A DNA stretch of 64,000 nt, from assembly GCA_018061005.1 (NCBI GenBank), contig JAGOVA010000001.1, positions 1 to 64,000 of the forward strand, given 5' to 3'. The notes beneath the pieces were generated by a model. That model worked only from the letters and a program-made list of their open reading frames with translations. It had not been told where the DNA came from and searched no databases. The first letter of the stretch is position 1. Each line of letters opens with the position of its first letter. Positions 1 through 9,126 of this stretch are shown piece after piece. The DNA comes from Sterolibacterium sp. (GTDB lineage Bacteria > Pseudomonadota > Gammaproteobacteria > Burkholderiales > Rhodocyclaceae). A program made the translations under genes and the position numbers.

Positions 1-325
1 CGCGCGCAAGGAACGGCTGATTGCCAAGGCGTTTGGCGGTGGCAACATCGTCAAGGCCATCCGCACCCCGATCGGCGAGCGCAACATCCAGTTCGCCCGC
101 GAATGGCTGACGCGTGAAGGCATCCGCCTGCAGGCTTCCGATTTCGGCGGCCCGTGGTCACGCAAAATCCTCTTTGAGCCGGACAGCGGCACGGCCTGGT
201 GCAAACGCATCCTCGGTGGCCAGCAGATTTCGTCGGAAGTGGTGCGCGATGAAGCCGATTACGCACGCCGCCTGCTCGAACCCACCCCGCCCAGCACCAC
301 GGGCAAACGCGTCGAGCTGTTCTGA
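1..325 (+). CDS. cheD: Chemoreceptor glutamine deamidase CheD, C-terminal part
   Basis: The gene is cut by the left edge; the first complete codon begins at base 2 and the stop TGA is at 323-325, leaving about 107 residues. The visible part carries the CheD pattern KAFGGGN, then IGERNI, then a GGPWSRK segment followed by FEPDSG, which matches the conserved second half of the CheD family. CheD deamidates glutamines on methyl-accepting chemotaxis proteins in the cytoplasm and normally works with CheB, CheR and CheC. The catalytic cysteine lies upstream of the window and cannot be checked. No other chemotaxis pathway gene is visible beside it; the chemoreceptor at 22264-23892 is a separate locus. 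Confidence 0.85.
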   Translation, partial: ARKERLIAKAFGGGNIVKAIRTPIGERNIQFAREWLTREGIRLQASDFGGPWSRKILFEPDSGTAWCKRILGGQQISSEVVRDEADYARRLLEPTPPSTTGKRVELF

Positions 326-370
326 GCCAATCAACGGATCAGACGCTCAGGGGATCGGTGGATCAGTGGA

Positions 371-1171
371 TTAATGACCGACGACCTGCAACGGCCGGAA
401 CTGGCGCGTGTTTTCGTAATACAGGGCGGATTCGTTCTCGGGCGTAGCCCCCGGAATACCGAGCAGGGGCAGCGGATGAAAATCACGCGGGCGGGTGTAA
501 CCGTTAAAGCCATCGGCGTGGAATCGCTGCGCCAGACGCACGTCAATATCAGCCTGTTGCTGCGCGATGGTTTGCGTCAGCCAGGCGGCATCGACATGCA
601 GGAAAGCGGCTTTGCCGCACAAGCCCAGGTGCGGATGGCGGAGCAGATCGTAGCTCGCGTGGCCGAACACAAAAACACGCAGGCTTTGGCAGAAGTGCTC
701 ACGTTGCGTCCAGAACACGTCCTTCCAGCGATGGGCGCGGATACCCTCCCACAAAGCCAGATCGCTGCCCGCAACCAGCACGCCACACTCATCAAACTGC
801 GTTAGTGCATCGCGCAACAGACCGCGCTGCCCCACATGCGGTGTGGCATGACGCTGCGCAGCCAGCTCTTGGTGATGACGCTGGTTGAGCGCGGCCTTGG
901 TCTGCGGAAACGCCAGCCAGACCAGCGCATTGAAAGCATCGTGCCAGTTGCCCGGGCGGGTTTCGACTTCCCCCAGCCACCAGACCCGTTCTTCATAGCC
1001 CAGCCCGCTACCATGCGGCGCGACAAAGCGCAGCGGCTTGCCCGCTGCATTGCTCAGACCCGCCGCAGCCGCCCGTTCGTTGAGCAGCCCCAGCGACGGG
1101 GGCGCGTCGCCAATCTGCAGTTCGTCCAGCAACGAACGCAACGGGGCATACAACGGCTGACGGGTATACAT
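371..1171 (-). CDS. DUF3025 family protein
   Basis: A 266-residue protein of unknown function that I assign to the DUF3025 family from its overall pattern: FVAPHGSGLGYEERV near residue 50, a run rich in W and F (NWHDAFNALVWLAFP, about residues 75-90), HADGFNGYTR and a C-terminal P-L-P-x-L-G-I-P-G segment. There is no signal peptide or membrane segment, so it should be cytoplasmic. It is the last gene of a minus-strand group: the lipoprotein gene stops 17 bases upstream and pyrC precedes that, so co-transcription is likely. No reaction can be named. The start ATG at 1171 is the only well-placed one. Confidence 0.75.
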   Translation of the reverse strand: MYTRQPLYAPLRSLLDELQIGDAPPSLGLLNERAAAAGLSNAAGKPLRFVAPHGSGLGYEERVWWLGEVETRPGNWHDAFNALVWLAFPQTKAALNQRHHQELAAQRHATPHVGQRGLLRDALTQFDECGVLVAGSDLALWEGIRAHRWKDVFWTQREHFCQSLRVFVFGHASYDLLRHPHLGLCGKAAFLHVDAAWLTQTIAQQQADIDVRLAQRFHADGFNGYTRPRDFHPLPLLGIPGATPENESALYYENTRQFRPLQVVGH

Positions 1172-1188
1172 GAAGTACGTTCAGCGCG

Positions 1189-1650
1189 TCAGCGCGAAAT
1201 TGGCGGCAGGATGCGCGCCTTGCCGTCCGTATCGACAAAGGCCAGCTGCTCGTTTTTATCGACAAACTGGCCGAGCAACCTCCCCGGAACCGGCGGCGGT
1301 GTGTCAAATTTCTGAAACTGGCATTTGCCCATTTCCGTCACATACCAGTGCTTCCCCTGATTCAAAATGAATACGCCCGGCTGCGGCTGGTACAGCTCGA
1401 TCTGGAACTTGGCCTCCGGGGCTTCCTTCAGGTCGTAACGTCGCTGGCAGCGCGGCATATGTGCCGTGATCAACTGGACTTCCCAGGTTTCTTTCCATGG
1501 ATAGGTCGTCCGCATCAACGACAGGCTGTGACGATTATCGTCATCCACAATATAAGAGGCGGCCTCCTGTCGCGCGCAGGCAGAAAGCAGCAGCGCGGCG
1601 CAACACAGGTACAGCGGGTACAACGAGTACAGCGGACGGTGGCGGATCAT
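1189..1650 (-). CDS. Small putative lipoprotein
   Basis: A 153-residue protein with a lipoprotein signal: an N-terminal stretch containing [12 protein letters not shown], where LLSAC fits a lipobox and the cysteine near residue 25 would be acylated. The mature part is about 128 residues, contains two further cysteines (CQRRYD and GKCQFQ) and has no domain I recognise. The start ATG overlaps the pyrC stop codon in a 4-base ATGA arrangement, so translation is probably coupled to pyrC. Whether it has anything to do with pyrimidine synthesis is unknown; the coupling may only reflect compact gene order. Confidence 0.65.
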   Translation of the reverse strand: MIRHRPLYSLYPLYLCCAALLLSACARQEAASYIVDDDNRHSLSLMRTTYPWKETWEVQLITAHMPRCQRRYDLKEAPEAKFQIELYQPQPGVFILNQGKHWYVTEMGKCQFQKFDTPPPVPGRLLGQFVDKNEQLAFVDTDGKARILPPISR

Positions 1651-2684
1651 GTCTGCAATCTCCAGGCCAGGGTTTCACCCGCAAGGAAAGGGATCAGTTC
1701 ATCGCCATCCCCATACGGCAAAGAGGCAGGCACCTGCCAGTCCTCCCTGACCAGCGTGATCGTACCCGCGTTGTGCGGCAGGCGGTAGAAATTCGCACCA
1801 TTCAGGCTGGCAAATTGCTCGAACCGATCCAGCGCGCCCGCCGCATCAAACACACTGGCATACAGCTCGATGGCGTGAAGCGCCGTGTAACAGCCCGCGC
1901 AACCGCAATCCGCCTCTTTGGCACGGCGAGCATGCGGCGCCGAATCCGTTCCCAGAAAAAACTTCGCTTGCCCGGAAGTCGCCGCCGCCACCAACGCCTG
2001 CCGATGCACCTCGCGCTTCAATACCGGCAGGCAGTAATGATGCGGCCGCAGGCCACCATGGAACAGCGCATTACGATTGAGCAGCAGGTGATGCGCGGTG
2101 ATCGTCGCCGCCAGAGACTCACCCGCCGACTCGACAAACTGCACGGCATCGCGCGTGGTGATGTGCTCGAACACCACCCGCAGCCCCGGAAAATCCTTGA
2201 GCAAAGGCTGCAAGGTGCGCTCGATGAACACCGCCTCGCGGTCGAACACATCCACCGCCGGATCGGTGCTCTCGCCATGCACCAGCAAAGGCATGCCGGA
2301 TTTTTCCATGCGCGCCAGCGTGGCATGGCAACGCGCCAGATTCGTCACCCCCGCCGCCGAATTGGTCGTCGCCCCGGCCGGATACAGCTTGACCGCATGC
2401 AACAAGCCGCACGCGATCCCCGCATCAATTTCAGCGGGGGGCGTGTCGTCCGTCAGATACAAGGTCATCAATGGCTCAAACCGGCTCCCCGCCGGCAAAG
2501 CCGCAAGGATGCGCGCACGATAATCCACCAGCTGCGCCACCGTCGTGACCGGCGGCTTGAGGTTGGGCATGACGATGGCGCGCGCAAACTGCCGCGCCGT
2601 ATCCGCCAGCACCGCCGCCAACGCCACACCATCGCGCAAATGCAAATGCCAGTCATCCGGGCAGGTGATCGTCAGTTTTTGCAT
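1647..2684 (-). CDS. pyrC: Dihydroorotase, class II
   Basis: A 345-residue zinc enzyme of pyrimidine biosynthesis that interconverts N-carbamoyl-aspartate and dihydroorotate. The N-terminus has the [11 protein letters not shown] motif with the two metal-binding histidines (H13, H15). [13 protein letters not shown] supplies the lysine that is carbamylated in the family, PLLVHGE and FEHITT give further metal ligands, and GTDSAPH near the C-terminus is the conserved aspartate region. Length fits the E. coli-type monofunctional enzyme. I chose the ATG at 2684 over a GTG 12 bases upstream because GGAAG sits five bases before it and the family starts at this point. It heads the group with the lipoprotein and DUF3025 genes. 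Confidence 0.96.
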   Translation of the reverse strand: MQKLTITCPDDWHLHLRDGVALAAVLADTARQFARAIVMPNLKPPVTTVAQLVDYRARILAALPAGSRFEPLMTLYLTDDTPPAEIDAGIACGLLHAVKLYPAGATTNSAAGVTNLARCHATLARMEKSGMPLLVHGESTDPAVDVFDREAVFIERTLQPLLKDFPGLRVVFEHITTRDAVQFVESAGESLAATITAHHLLLNRNALFHGGLRPHHYCLPVLKREVHRQALVAAATSGQAKFFLGTDSAPHARRAKEADCGCAGCYTALHAIELYASVFDAAGALDRFEQFASLNGANFYRLPHNAGTITLVREDWQVPASLPYGDGDELIPFLAGETLAWRLQT

Positions 2685-2701
2685 ATCAACTTCCACTCAA
2701 A

Positions 2702-2726
2702 AATGGGGTCAGGTCTTTAATTATCA
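2702..2726 (+). repeat. REP-like dispersed repeat, copy 1
   Basis: A 25-base unit containing GGGGTCAGGTCTTTAATTAT. It is identical over 25 bases to copy 2 (3769-3793) and over 21 bases to the inverted copy 3. It contains the TGA stop of the MBL-fold gene (2724-2726) and lies 18 bases upstream of the pyrC start. Confidence 0.9.
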
Positions 2727-3794
2727 CATTTTGTTGAACGCATCGCCGCCGCATTCTGCAAGACCATACTGCGCTATGCCAAGATCTGACACCAGGATCT
2801 TCACTTCACCCCGCACACAAAGATGGTTCAAATGGGCAAGACACTCACCCAGAGCCATCATGTCGTCCATCTTGCTGCGCCGGTGCGGGAAAAGTTGCAA
2901 GCTGGCCTCATACGCCGTGACGGGCGTAGTACAGACACGGCGCAGCGCATCAAGCTGCGCTGCATGATGCCCGCGCAACTGCGCGATGCGGGTGTGCAAC
3001 CCTCGGTATGGGCGTTCGTGCGCGGGCAGGATCAGCGTGTTTTCCGGCAAAGCCGACAACCGGTCGAGCGAAGCGAGCCAGTCGGTTAGCAGATCGGCGT
3101 CTGGCTCAACGGGCAGCACGCTGATATTCGACGTAATGTTCGGCAGCAGCTGGTCACCCGCGATGAGAATCTGGTCGTCCGGGCTGTAGAGCAACATATG
3201 CTCGGCCACATGCCCCTCGCCCAGCAACAGTTGCCAGCGACGCTCGCCGATCTGCAGGCTGTGGCCGTGACGCAGGCGACGAAAAGCAGCGGGCGGCGGC
3301 GTGATGAGGCGGTTGGCCACATGGATGACACTGAGAATATCGTCCAGCTTGTCGGCCGGCATACCGCCACGCCGGAAGTATTCCACATGCTGCCAGGGCA
3401 GCTCGCCTTCGCAGAGGGTCGCCATGGTACGCAACGTGTAGTACTCGCCATAGCTCATGTACAGCGGCACACGCAACCGCTCAGTGAGCCAGCCCGCCAA
3501 ACCCGCATGATCGAAATGATAGTGCGTGCACACAATGCCGGTAATGCGCTTACCTTCTAGCTTTTCGTTAATGATGTGTTCCCATAACAGCTGGGTGGAT
3601 ACATCGCCGATGCCGGTATCCACCATCATCCAGCCCGCGTGATCGCGGATCAGATACAGGTTGATGTGATTAAGACTCAGCGGCAACGGCATCCGCAGCC
3701 AGAGAATCCCGGGGGCAACTTCCAGCAGCTCGCCATCCGGTTGCGGCGGCGTGGCGCAGGGAAACTGCAATGGGGTCAGGTCTTTAATTATCAT
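2724..3794 (-). CDS. MBL-fold metallo-hydrolase
   Basis: A protein of about 356 residues with the metallo-beta-lactamase fold. From the ATG at 3794, T-H-Y-H-F-D-H puts metal ligands at H91, H93, D95 and H96, followed by LLGEGHVAEHMLL (third histidine), IAGDQLLP (bridging aspartate) and ILPAHERPY (last histidine). This predicts a dinuclear metal hydrolase; the substrate is unknown, though such genes often occur in CoA-thioester catabolic clusters like the one nearby. Both ends lie in copies of a dispersed repeat: the first eight codons (MIIKDLTP) come from copy 2 and the stop from copy 1. The ancestral start may therefore have been replaced; an in-frame alternative start lies at 3827. Confidence 0.88.
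   Translation of the reverse strand: MIIKDLTPLQFPCATPPQPDGELLEVAPGILWLRMPLPLSLNHINLYLIRDHAGWMMVDTGIGDVSTQLLWEHIINEKLEGKRITGIVCTHYHFDHAGLAGWLTERLRVPLYMSYGEYYTLRTMATLCEGELPWQHVEYFRRGGMPADKLDDILSVIHVANRLITPPPAAFRRLRHGHSLQIGERRWQLLLGEGHVAEHMLLYSPDDQILIAGDQLLPNITSNISVLPVEPDADLLTDWLASLDRLSALPENTLILPAHERPYRGLHTRIAQLRGHHAAQLDALRRVCTTPVTAYEASLQLFPHRRSKMDDMMALGECLAHLNHLCVRGEVKILVSDLGIAQYGLAECGGDAFNKM
3769..3793 (+). repeat. REP-like dispersed repeat, copy 2
   Basis: Direct repeat of copy 1 (25 of 25 bases), 1067 bases away, so the pair brackets the MBL-fold gene. The likely start codon of that gene (CAT at 3792-3794 on this strand) lies at its edge. Copy 3 is inverted relative to it, about 55 bases to the right. 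Confidence 0.9.
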
Positions 3795-3847
3795 ATTTCT
3801 GTCGTTGATCACCGGTGGCCAGGTCAAAAAAATCGGTCAAAAATCTT

Positions 3848-3868
3848 ATAATTAAAGACCTGACCCCA
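3848..3868 (-). repeat. REP-like dispersed repeat, copy 3 (inverted)
   Basis: A 21-base inverted copy of the same element. It supplies the TAA stop (3852-3854) and the last residues VGSGL of the acyl-CoA ligase. With copy 2 it forms an inverted pair that could fold into a stem with a loop of about 54 bases. Confidence 0.88.
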
Positions 3869-5669
3869 CGGGTTGCATGGGTTGATAGGTGCGGTTCGCG
3901 ACATCGCGTCGGTACAGGGGGTCGCTGACCAGGGCGGGATCGTAACCGGCGCGTTGCAGTTCTTGCTTGCGGAATTTGAAGGTGGTGGTCATGTCGGCGG
4001 CCGGGGCGACACGCACGAACAGGGGGGCGGCGTAATCGGGTAGCCGGGCGGCGCTGAGCGCGTAAAAGGCAGCGGGGTCGAACGGCTGGCCGGGCTGCAT
4101 GACGATGGCCGCCATGCCGGCGCGGCCTTCGTGGCCGGCAACGGGGACGCCGTAGATGTTGATGCTTTCCAGCCCGGGGAAATCGGCCAGGGCTTCGGCG
4201 ACTTCCGTGGTCGAGACGTTTTCGCTTTTCCAGCGGTAGGTGTCGCCGATGCGGTCGACGAACCAGAAGTAGCCCTCTTCATCAAAACGGAACAGGTCGC
4301 CAGAACGCCACCAGGCGTCATCCGGCTGAAAGACGGCGCGCAAAATTTTCTGCTCCGTGGCTGCCGCCGAGGTGTAGCCCTCAAAACGGCCACCGGCGAT
4401 CTCCGGATGATGGATGATGTAGCCAATGGCCTCGCCCACTTCGCCGGGCTGGCAGGGCATCAGATGGCCGTGTGCGTCGCGCGGATGACTCCCGCTTTCC
4501 ACGTCGTAGCGCACCAGCCGCAAGTTGGTTTTGTCCCAGTACGGCACGCGCCCGCAGGCACCGACGCGGTTGTCGACATTGAGCAGATTGCAGTTGGATT
4601 CGGTCGCGCCCCAACCTTCAAACACGTCCGTAATACCGAAGCGTTCGACGAAGCGTGTCCACACATCGGCGGTCAGCCCCGCGCCGACGAGGATACGCAG
4701 GCTGTGCTGACGGTCATCGGCCTGTGCGGGCGTGTTCAGCAGATAGCGGCAGATTTCGCCGATGTACTGGCAGACGCTGATGCGGTAGCGACGCACGTCC
4801 GCCCAGAAGGCATGGACGCTGAATTTGCGCCGGATAACGATGCTGCTGCCGCCACGCAGGGCGGTCGAGCCCAGCGACATCGCCGCCGCGCCGTGATACA
4901 GCGGCAGGAAGCAGTAGAAGACATCGTCGGGCCCGGTGGCCATCGAGGCCACCTGCACATCGCCCACATTGAGCCAGCGCATGTGGCTGGTGCGCGCCGC
5001 CTTGGGCAGCCCGGTGGTGCCGGAGGTGCAGATCAGCACGGCGGTGCTCTCGCCCGTCCAGTGGGCGCGCTGCTGACGATCCGGGTTGCTGCGGGGCTGG
5101 GTGGCGGCGAGTTCCCCCAGATCGCGGCTGAACAAGGCACGCAACGCACACAATGCGGGCGGCGCGGGGCTTTCCGGATCCGGCCAGAGATACAGCGGCA
5201 ACCCAGTCAATTCCGTAGACGCCCTAATTTCCTCGCTCTCCCAGTGAGCGAGCACTTCTTCACCGACGACCACCGCACGCGCTTGCGTCGCCGCCAGCGC
5301 ATTGGCGAGCATCCGGCCCGTCAGCTGGGTATTCAGAAAACCGCAGACCAGCCCGGCCTTGTTGAGGCCAAACCAGACAATGAAAAAATCCGGGCGATTG
5401 TCCATCATCAAGGCCACGCAATCCCCTGGCGACCAGCCCTGCTGAGCCACCACATGGGACACCTGATTGGCCCGCGCATTGACCTCGGCGTAGGTCAGCG
5501 TGAGCTCGCCATAATGAAGAAACGGGCGATCCGGAAAATCCCGCGCCTGCGCTTCCAGCCGGTCGGCAATGGTGTACTGCTGACCCGGCTTCACCGTATT
5601 ACTGGCGGCGGCGCGCAGATCCAGCTTGCGCTGGGTCGCTTCGCGAGGGACGATCACCCGTGCGTTCAT
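3852..5669 (-). CDS. FATP/FadD6-type acyl-CoA synthetase
   Basis: A 605-residue AMP-forming ligase that activates a carboxylic acid to its CoA thioester. The P-loop-like motif TSGTTGLPKAA is at about residues 215-225, GWGATESN at 352-359, WWRSGD and the hinge region FVDRIGDTYRWKSENVST follow, and the C-terminal lysine region is TTTFKFRKQELQ. This is the long-chain/very-long-chain FATP subfamily, which includes steroid side-chain ligases of actinobacteria; the nearby CoA-thioester cluster makes a steroid acid a reasonable substrate, but that is inference. I chose the ATG at 5669; an ATG at 5750 is possible but adds an arginine-rich leader. A GTAAC-GT-GTTAC inverted repeat at 5673-5684 lies just upstream and could be an operator. 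The stop lies inside a repeat copy. Confidence 0.85.
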   Translation of the reverse strand: MNARVIVPREATQRKLDLRAAASNTVKPGQQYTIADRLEAQARDFPDRPFLHYGELTLTYAEVNARANQVSHVVAQQGWSPGDCVALMMDNRPDFFIVWFGLNKAGLVCGFLNTQLTGRMLANALAATQARAVVVGEEVLAHWESEEIRASTELTGLPLYLWPDPESPAPPALCALRALFSRDLGELAATQPRSNPDRQQRAHWTGESTAVLICTSGTTGLPKAARTSHMRWLNVGDVQVASMATGPDDVFYCFLPLYHGAAAMSLGSTALRGGSSIVIRRKFSVHAFWADVRRYRISVCQYIGEICRYLLNTPAQADDRQHSLRILVGAGLTADVWTRFVERFGITDVFEGWGATESNCNLLNVDNRVGACGRVPYWDKTNLRLVRYDVESGSHPRDAHGHLMPCQPGEVGEAIGYIIHHPEIAGGRFEGYTSAAATEQKILRAVFQPDDAWWRSGDLFRFDEEGYFWFVDRIGDTYRWKSENVSTTEVAEALADFPGLESINIYGVPVAGHEGRAGMAAIVMQPGQPFDPAAFYALSAARLPDYAAPLFVRVAPAADMTTTFKFRKQELQRAGYDPALVSDPLYRRDVANRTYQPMQPVGSGL

Positions 5670-5858
5670 GTTGTAACGTGTTACCACAAAGTTGAGCGGC
5701 GGGATCGCGCGGCGTATCGCGCGCGGCATGCGGCGTGAAGCGTAGCGATTCATGGCCATCCGACGGCCGCAGATTCCGCGATAATACCGGACATCCCCTG
5801 CCCGTCGCTGCACGTCACACCACGTCACGATGGCGCACCTTCCCTTGCCTATCCGCTC

Positions 5859-8800
5859 ATGCCGACCATGTCACCACGCATTCGTTTCAGTCTGGGCTTG
5901 CTGCTTCCGCTGCTGGCCGCTTGCCAGAGCCTGCCGCCGCCTGCGGCGACCCAGGCGACCTTGGCCACCAAGGCAATCACAGCCACCGCCGTGCCAGACA
6001 GCGACCGTGCCGCAGCGATAGCCCTGGCACTGGCCAGCCAGGCGACGATCCCGACCGAGCCGATCCTGCGGATCGACACGGGTACGCATATCCGTGGTCT
6101 TCACGCCCTCTCCCTGAGTCCGCGCGGCAATCTGCTGGCCACCGCTTCGATCGACCGCACGGTACGCTTGTGGGACCGGATGAGCGGCGAAGCCCACGCC
6201 GTGCTGCGCCCGCCGATGAGTTCGCTGGGCTTCGGCACGCTGTACGCGCTGGCGTTTTCGCCTGATGGCCGCGAGCTGGCGGCGGGTGGCCGGACCTTTC
6301 TCAGCCGCCTGCCCGCGCAGCCGAAGCAGGCTGAATCCAGCATCTATTTTTTCGATCCGCTGAGCGGCGGCATCAACCGCACTCTCAACGACCTGCCGGG
6401 TCGCGTTCATGCGCTCGCCTGGTCGTCCAGTGGCCGCCAGCTCGCCGTGGCCTACGCAGCCGAACCGCTGCCCGGCATTGAACAGGGCCCACTGCTGGGC
6501 AGCAGTGGCATCCGCATCTACGACGCACGCGCACTCACCCTGCTTCAGGAAATTGTCACCGATGCTCCTTGCGAATGGCTCGACTTCGACGCGGCGCAGC
6601 GTCTTTTCGCCACCTGTCGCCACCTGCTGATTTCCTACGACGAACACGGCCCGCTGCGCCTGCGTGAAGCCGCGCGGCCAACGACGTTCCGCCGGGGTGC
6701 GCTGTCGCCCGACGGCCGCCGCCTCGCCGTCGCCTATGCCGGCTCAGGTACCAATGCCGGTGCCAATGCCGGTACCCATGTCGATGGAAATGCCCAGCCA
6801 CTGGCCGTGTGGTCGACCGACGATCTCACCCCGCTGTATGACGTTGAACTGCCCGCCGCAGAAGCTGCCTTGCATGGCGACCTGGTTCCCGCCTGGTCAC
6901 CGGGCGGCAATTTCCTTTACGCTGCGGGTCGCCGCCAGTCTGCCCGCATTGCCGGCAACACGCTGTTCAAATGGGATCAGGAAGGACGCGGTGCGGTGCA
7001 GCGGCTGCCTGCCGACCGCGCTGATATTTTCGACCTGCGGATACGTCGCGATGGCACGCCGCTGATGGCCACCTCGAACGGCAACGTCGAAACACTCGAT
7101 GTCCGCAACCAGCTCGCCACGCTGATCCGCAGCGATACCGTCGATTCAGACAATCGCCCCGATGCGTTATGGGTTGCGGCGGATGGCCGCACCGTGGCCT
7201 ACAGCGACGATGACGATGGCCGCGAGCGTTTTGTGTTCTCGCATGACACGCGCACCCTGCTGCCCTGGGCGGACTACAAGAATCCGGCCACCCTGCTGCC
7301 GCCGAACCGTCAGGGCAACCCGCAGATCAGCGGCTGGCAGCTCGCCCATCGCTTCGCCTGCAATGACGGCACCGTCGATCTCGGTGACAGCACGGCGCAG
7401 AATCTGGCGATGCTGCGCAACGGTCAGGGTTTCGCGATTGGCACCGAAGATCAGGTCATGTTCTTCGATGGCCACTGCCGCCGCGTTTGGGAAAGCCGCA
7501 CCCAGGCACGCGCCATCGCCACCCAGATCGCCGAAGCAGGCGGCTACGTCATCAGCCAGGATGAAGCGGGCGTCATCCGCTGGTTCCGCATCATTGATGG
7601 CACCAAAGTGCTGTCGATTTACGCCAGCCAGAAAGGTCGCAGCTGGGTGGCATGGACGCCCGAAGGTTTCTACGATGCCTCGCCAGACGGCGAAAAGCTG
7701 ATCGGCTGGCATCTCAACCGCAACCGGACGCGCGCCGCCGACTTCTACCCGGCCGCACGCTTCCGCGAGCTTTATCACGACCCGGCGGCCATCACCCTCG
7801 CCCTCGATCCAGCCCGCGCCGACACGCCGCGCGCACTCGATCAGAAAGCCGCACGCCTCGCCGAGATCCGCCAGCGCATGCAGGCCGGGCTGCCGCCACA
7901 AATCACCCTGCGCTCGGTCAGCGAAGCCGTGGAAGCCAAAGGCCCGGTAGCCCGCCTCACCTACACGCTACGCACACCCTCCGGCGAGCCTGTGCAACGC
8001 GTGCGCGTCCTCATCGACGGCCGCCCGTCCGGGGTTGAACAGCAGATTCCCGCACCGACGGCCGACCCGGCAGCCGCAAAAGAGACCGAGAGCTCACCCT
8101 ACACAGTCAACGTGCCACTGCCGCCCGGCGAGGTCGAGATCGAGATCGGCCTGATTGCCGAGAGTCAGGGCGCCATCAGCGAACTCGCCCGCACGCGCCT
8201 GCGCGACCGCACCAGTAGCAACACATCACCGACAAAAGCCACCACCAACGGCGTGGCCAACAACGGTGGCAACAACATCAAACCTCGTCTGTATGCCCTG
8301 GTGGTCGGTGTCGGCACTTATCAGCACGAGGGCATCAACCCGCTCGACTTTCCCGCCAAGGATGCGCGCGATTTCGCCGCCGCACTGAAGGGACAACGTG
8401 GCCGTCTCTACCGCGAGGTCGACGTGCGCCTGCTCGAAAACGCCGCCGCCACGCGCGAAGGCGTGCTCGACGGCCTTGACTGGCTGCGCCGGCAAGTCAC
8501 CGCCAACGACCTGGCCGTGGTGTTCTTCGCCGGGCACGGCGTCAACGATCAGACCGGCCGTTACTATTTCGTCCCCGCCAATGCCGACCCGGCACGCCTG
8601 CGTAGCACCGCAGTGCCCAACGGCGACATCACCGAAGCATTGCAGGCACTGCCCGCCAAAGTGCTCGCCTTTCTCGACACCTGCCACGCGGGCAACGTCT
8701 TGGGCAGCGGCAAGCAGCGCAACCTGTCCATCGGCCTGCCTGGCGACATCAACCGGCTGGTGAATGAGCTGACCAGCGCCGAAAACGGTGTTGTCGTCTT

Positions 8801-9044
8801 CGCCTCCTCCACCGGCCGCGAGACCTCGCAGGAAAGTGCTGAATGGAACAACGGCGTGTTCACCAAGGCGCTGGTCGAAGGCCTGGGCGGCAAGGCCGAC
8901 TTCAACCACGACGGTGCGGTATCGCTGAATGAACTCAACCTCTACGTCGCCGACCGTGTCAAGCAGCTGACCAACGGCGACCAGCACGCCAACATGATCC
9001 GCCCCGACTCAATCCGGGATTTTCCGTTTGCGGTGATGAAGTAA
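5859..9044 (+). CDS. WD40-repeat lipoprotein with C-terminal caspase-like domain
   Basis: A 1061-residue protein. Residues 1-22 form a lipoprotein signal with lipobox LAAC (C22). WD40-like blades follow, for example ALSLSPRGNLLATASIDRTVRLWD (about residues 75-100), ALAFSPDGRELAAGG and ALSPDGRRLAVAYAG. From about residue 805 a peptidase C14 (caspase) domain begins at RLYALVVGVGTYQ; the catalytic pair is H893 in FFAGHGV and C942 in LDTCHAG. D1014-E1025 (DFNHDGAVSLNE) fits a canonical EF-hand calcium loop. The protein should be a lipid-anchored cysteine protease with a beta-propeller sensor or scaffold. Its ligand and targets are unknown. The start could also be the ATG at 5868. It is divergent from the acyl-CoA ligase. 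Confidence 0.88.
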   Translation: MPTMSPRIRFSLGLLLPLLAACQSLPPPAATQATLATKAITATAVPDSDRAAAIALALASQATIPTEPILRIDTGTHIRGLHALSLSPRGNLLATASIDRTVRLWDRMSGEAHAVLRPPMSSLGFGTLYALAFSPDGRELAAGGRTFLSRLPAQPKQAESSIYFFDPLSGGINRTLNDLPGRVHALAWSSSGRQLAVAYAAEPLPGIEQGPLLGSSGIRIYDARALTLLQEIVTDAPCEWLDFDAAQRLFATCRHLLISYDEHGPLRLREAARPTTFRRGALSPDGRRLAVAYAGSGTNAGANAGTHVDGNAQPLAVWSTDDLTPLYDVELPAAEAALHGDLVPAWSPGGNFLYAAGRRQSARIAGNTLFKWDQEGRGAVQRLPADRADIFDLRIRRDGTPLMATSNGNVETLDVRNQLATLIRSDTVDSDNRPDALWVAADGRTVAYSDDDDGRERFVFSHDTRTLLPWADYKNPATLLPPNRQGNPQISGWQLAHRFACNDGTVDLGDSTAQNLAMLRNGQGFAIGTEDQVMFFDGHCRRVWESRTQARAIATQIAEAGGYVISQDEAGVIRWFRIIDGTKVLSIYASQKGRSWVAWTPEGFYDASPDGEKLIGWHLNRNRTRAADFYPAARFRELYHDPAAITLALDPARADTPRALDQKAARLAEIRQRMQAGLPPQITLRSVSEAVEAKGPVARLTYTLRTPSGEPVQRVRVLIDGRPSGVEQQIPAPTADPAAAKETESSPYTVNVPLPPGEVEIEIGLIAESQGAISELARTRLRDRTSSNTSPTKATTNGVANNGGNNIKPRLYALVVGVGTYQHEGINPLDFPAKDARDFAAALKGQRGRLYREVDVRLLENAAATREGVLDGLDWLRRQVTANDLAVVFFAGHGVNDQTGRYYFVPANADPARLRSTAVPNGDITEALQALPAKVLAFLDTCHAGNVLGSGKQRNLSIGLPGDINRLVNELTSAENGVVVFASSTGRETSQESAEWNNGVFTKALVEGLGGKADFNHDGAVSLNELNLYVADRVKQLTNGDQHANMIRPDSIRDFPFAVMK

Positions 9045-9091
9045 TGCGGCGCGGGGCGCGAACTGTGGCAGCCACTCACGACCCTGCACGC

Positions 9092-9124
9092 TTGTACGCA
9101 ATAAACAAATAGTTTATATTTGCG
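9092..9124 (+). promoter_or_regulatory. higBA promoter and operator-like inverted repeat
   Basis: TTGTAC at 9092-9097 and TATATT at 9115-9120 are separated by 17 bases, a good sigma-70 pair. The spacer holds the perfect inverted repeat ATAAAC-N5-GTTTAT (9101-9117), with CGCA and TGCG further out at 9097-9100 and 9121-9124. HigA-type antitoxins repress by binding such palindromes over their own promoter; that use here is inference. Confidence 0.7.
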
Positions 9125-9126
9125 TC

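Noticed and set aside
1497..2720. A 407-codon open frame on the plus strand ending in the repeat
   Set aside because: Antisense to pyrC, very arginine-rich; it ends in the dispersed repeat only because that element carries stops on several frames.
2702..3868. Insertion sequence or composite transposon around the MBL gene
   Set aside because: No transposase, no terminal inverted repeats and no target duplication; only REP-like elements are present.
4131..5738. A 535-codon open frame on the plus strand
   Set aside because: Antisense to the acyl-CoA ligase, whose motifs are unambiguous; the composition is that of a shadow frame.
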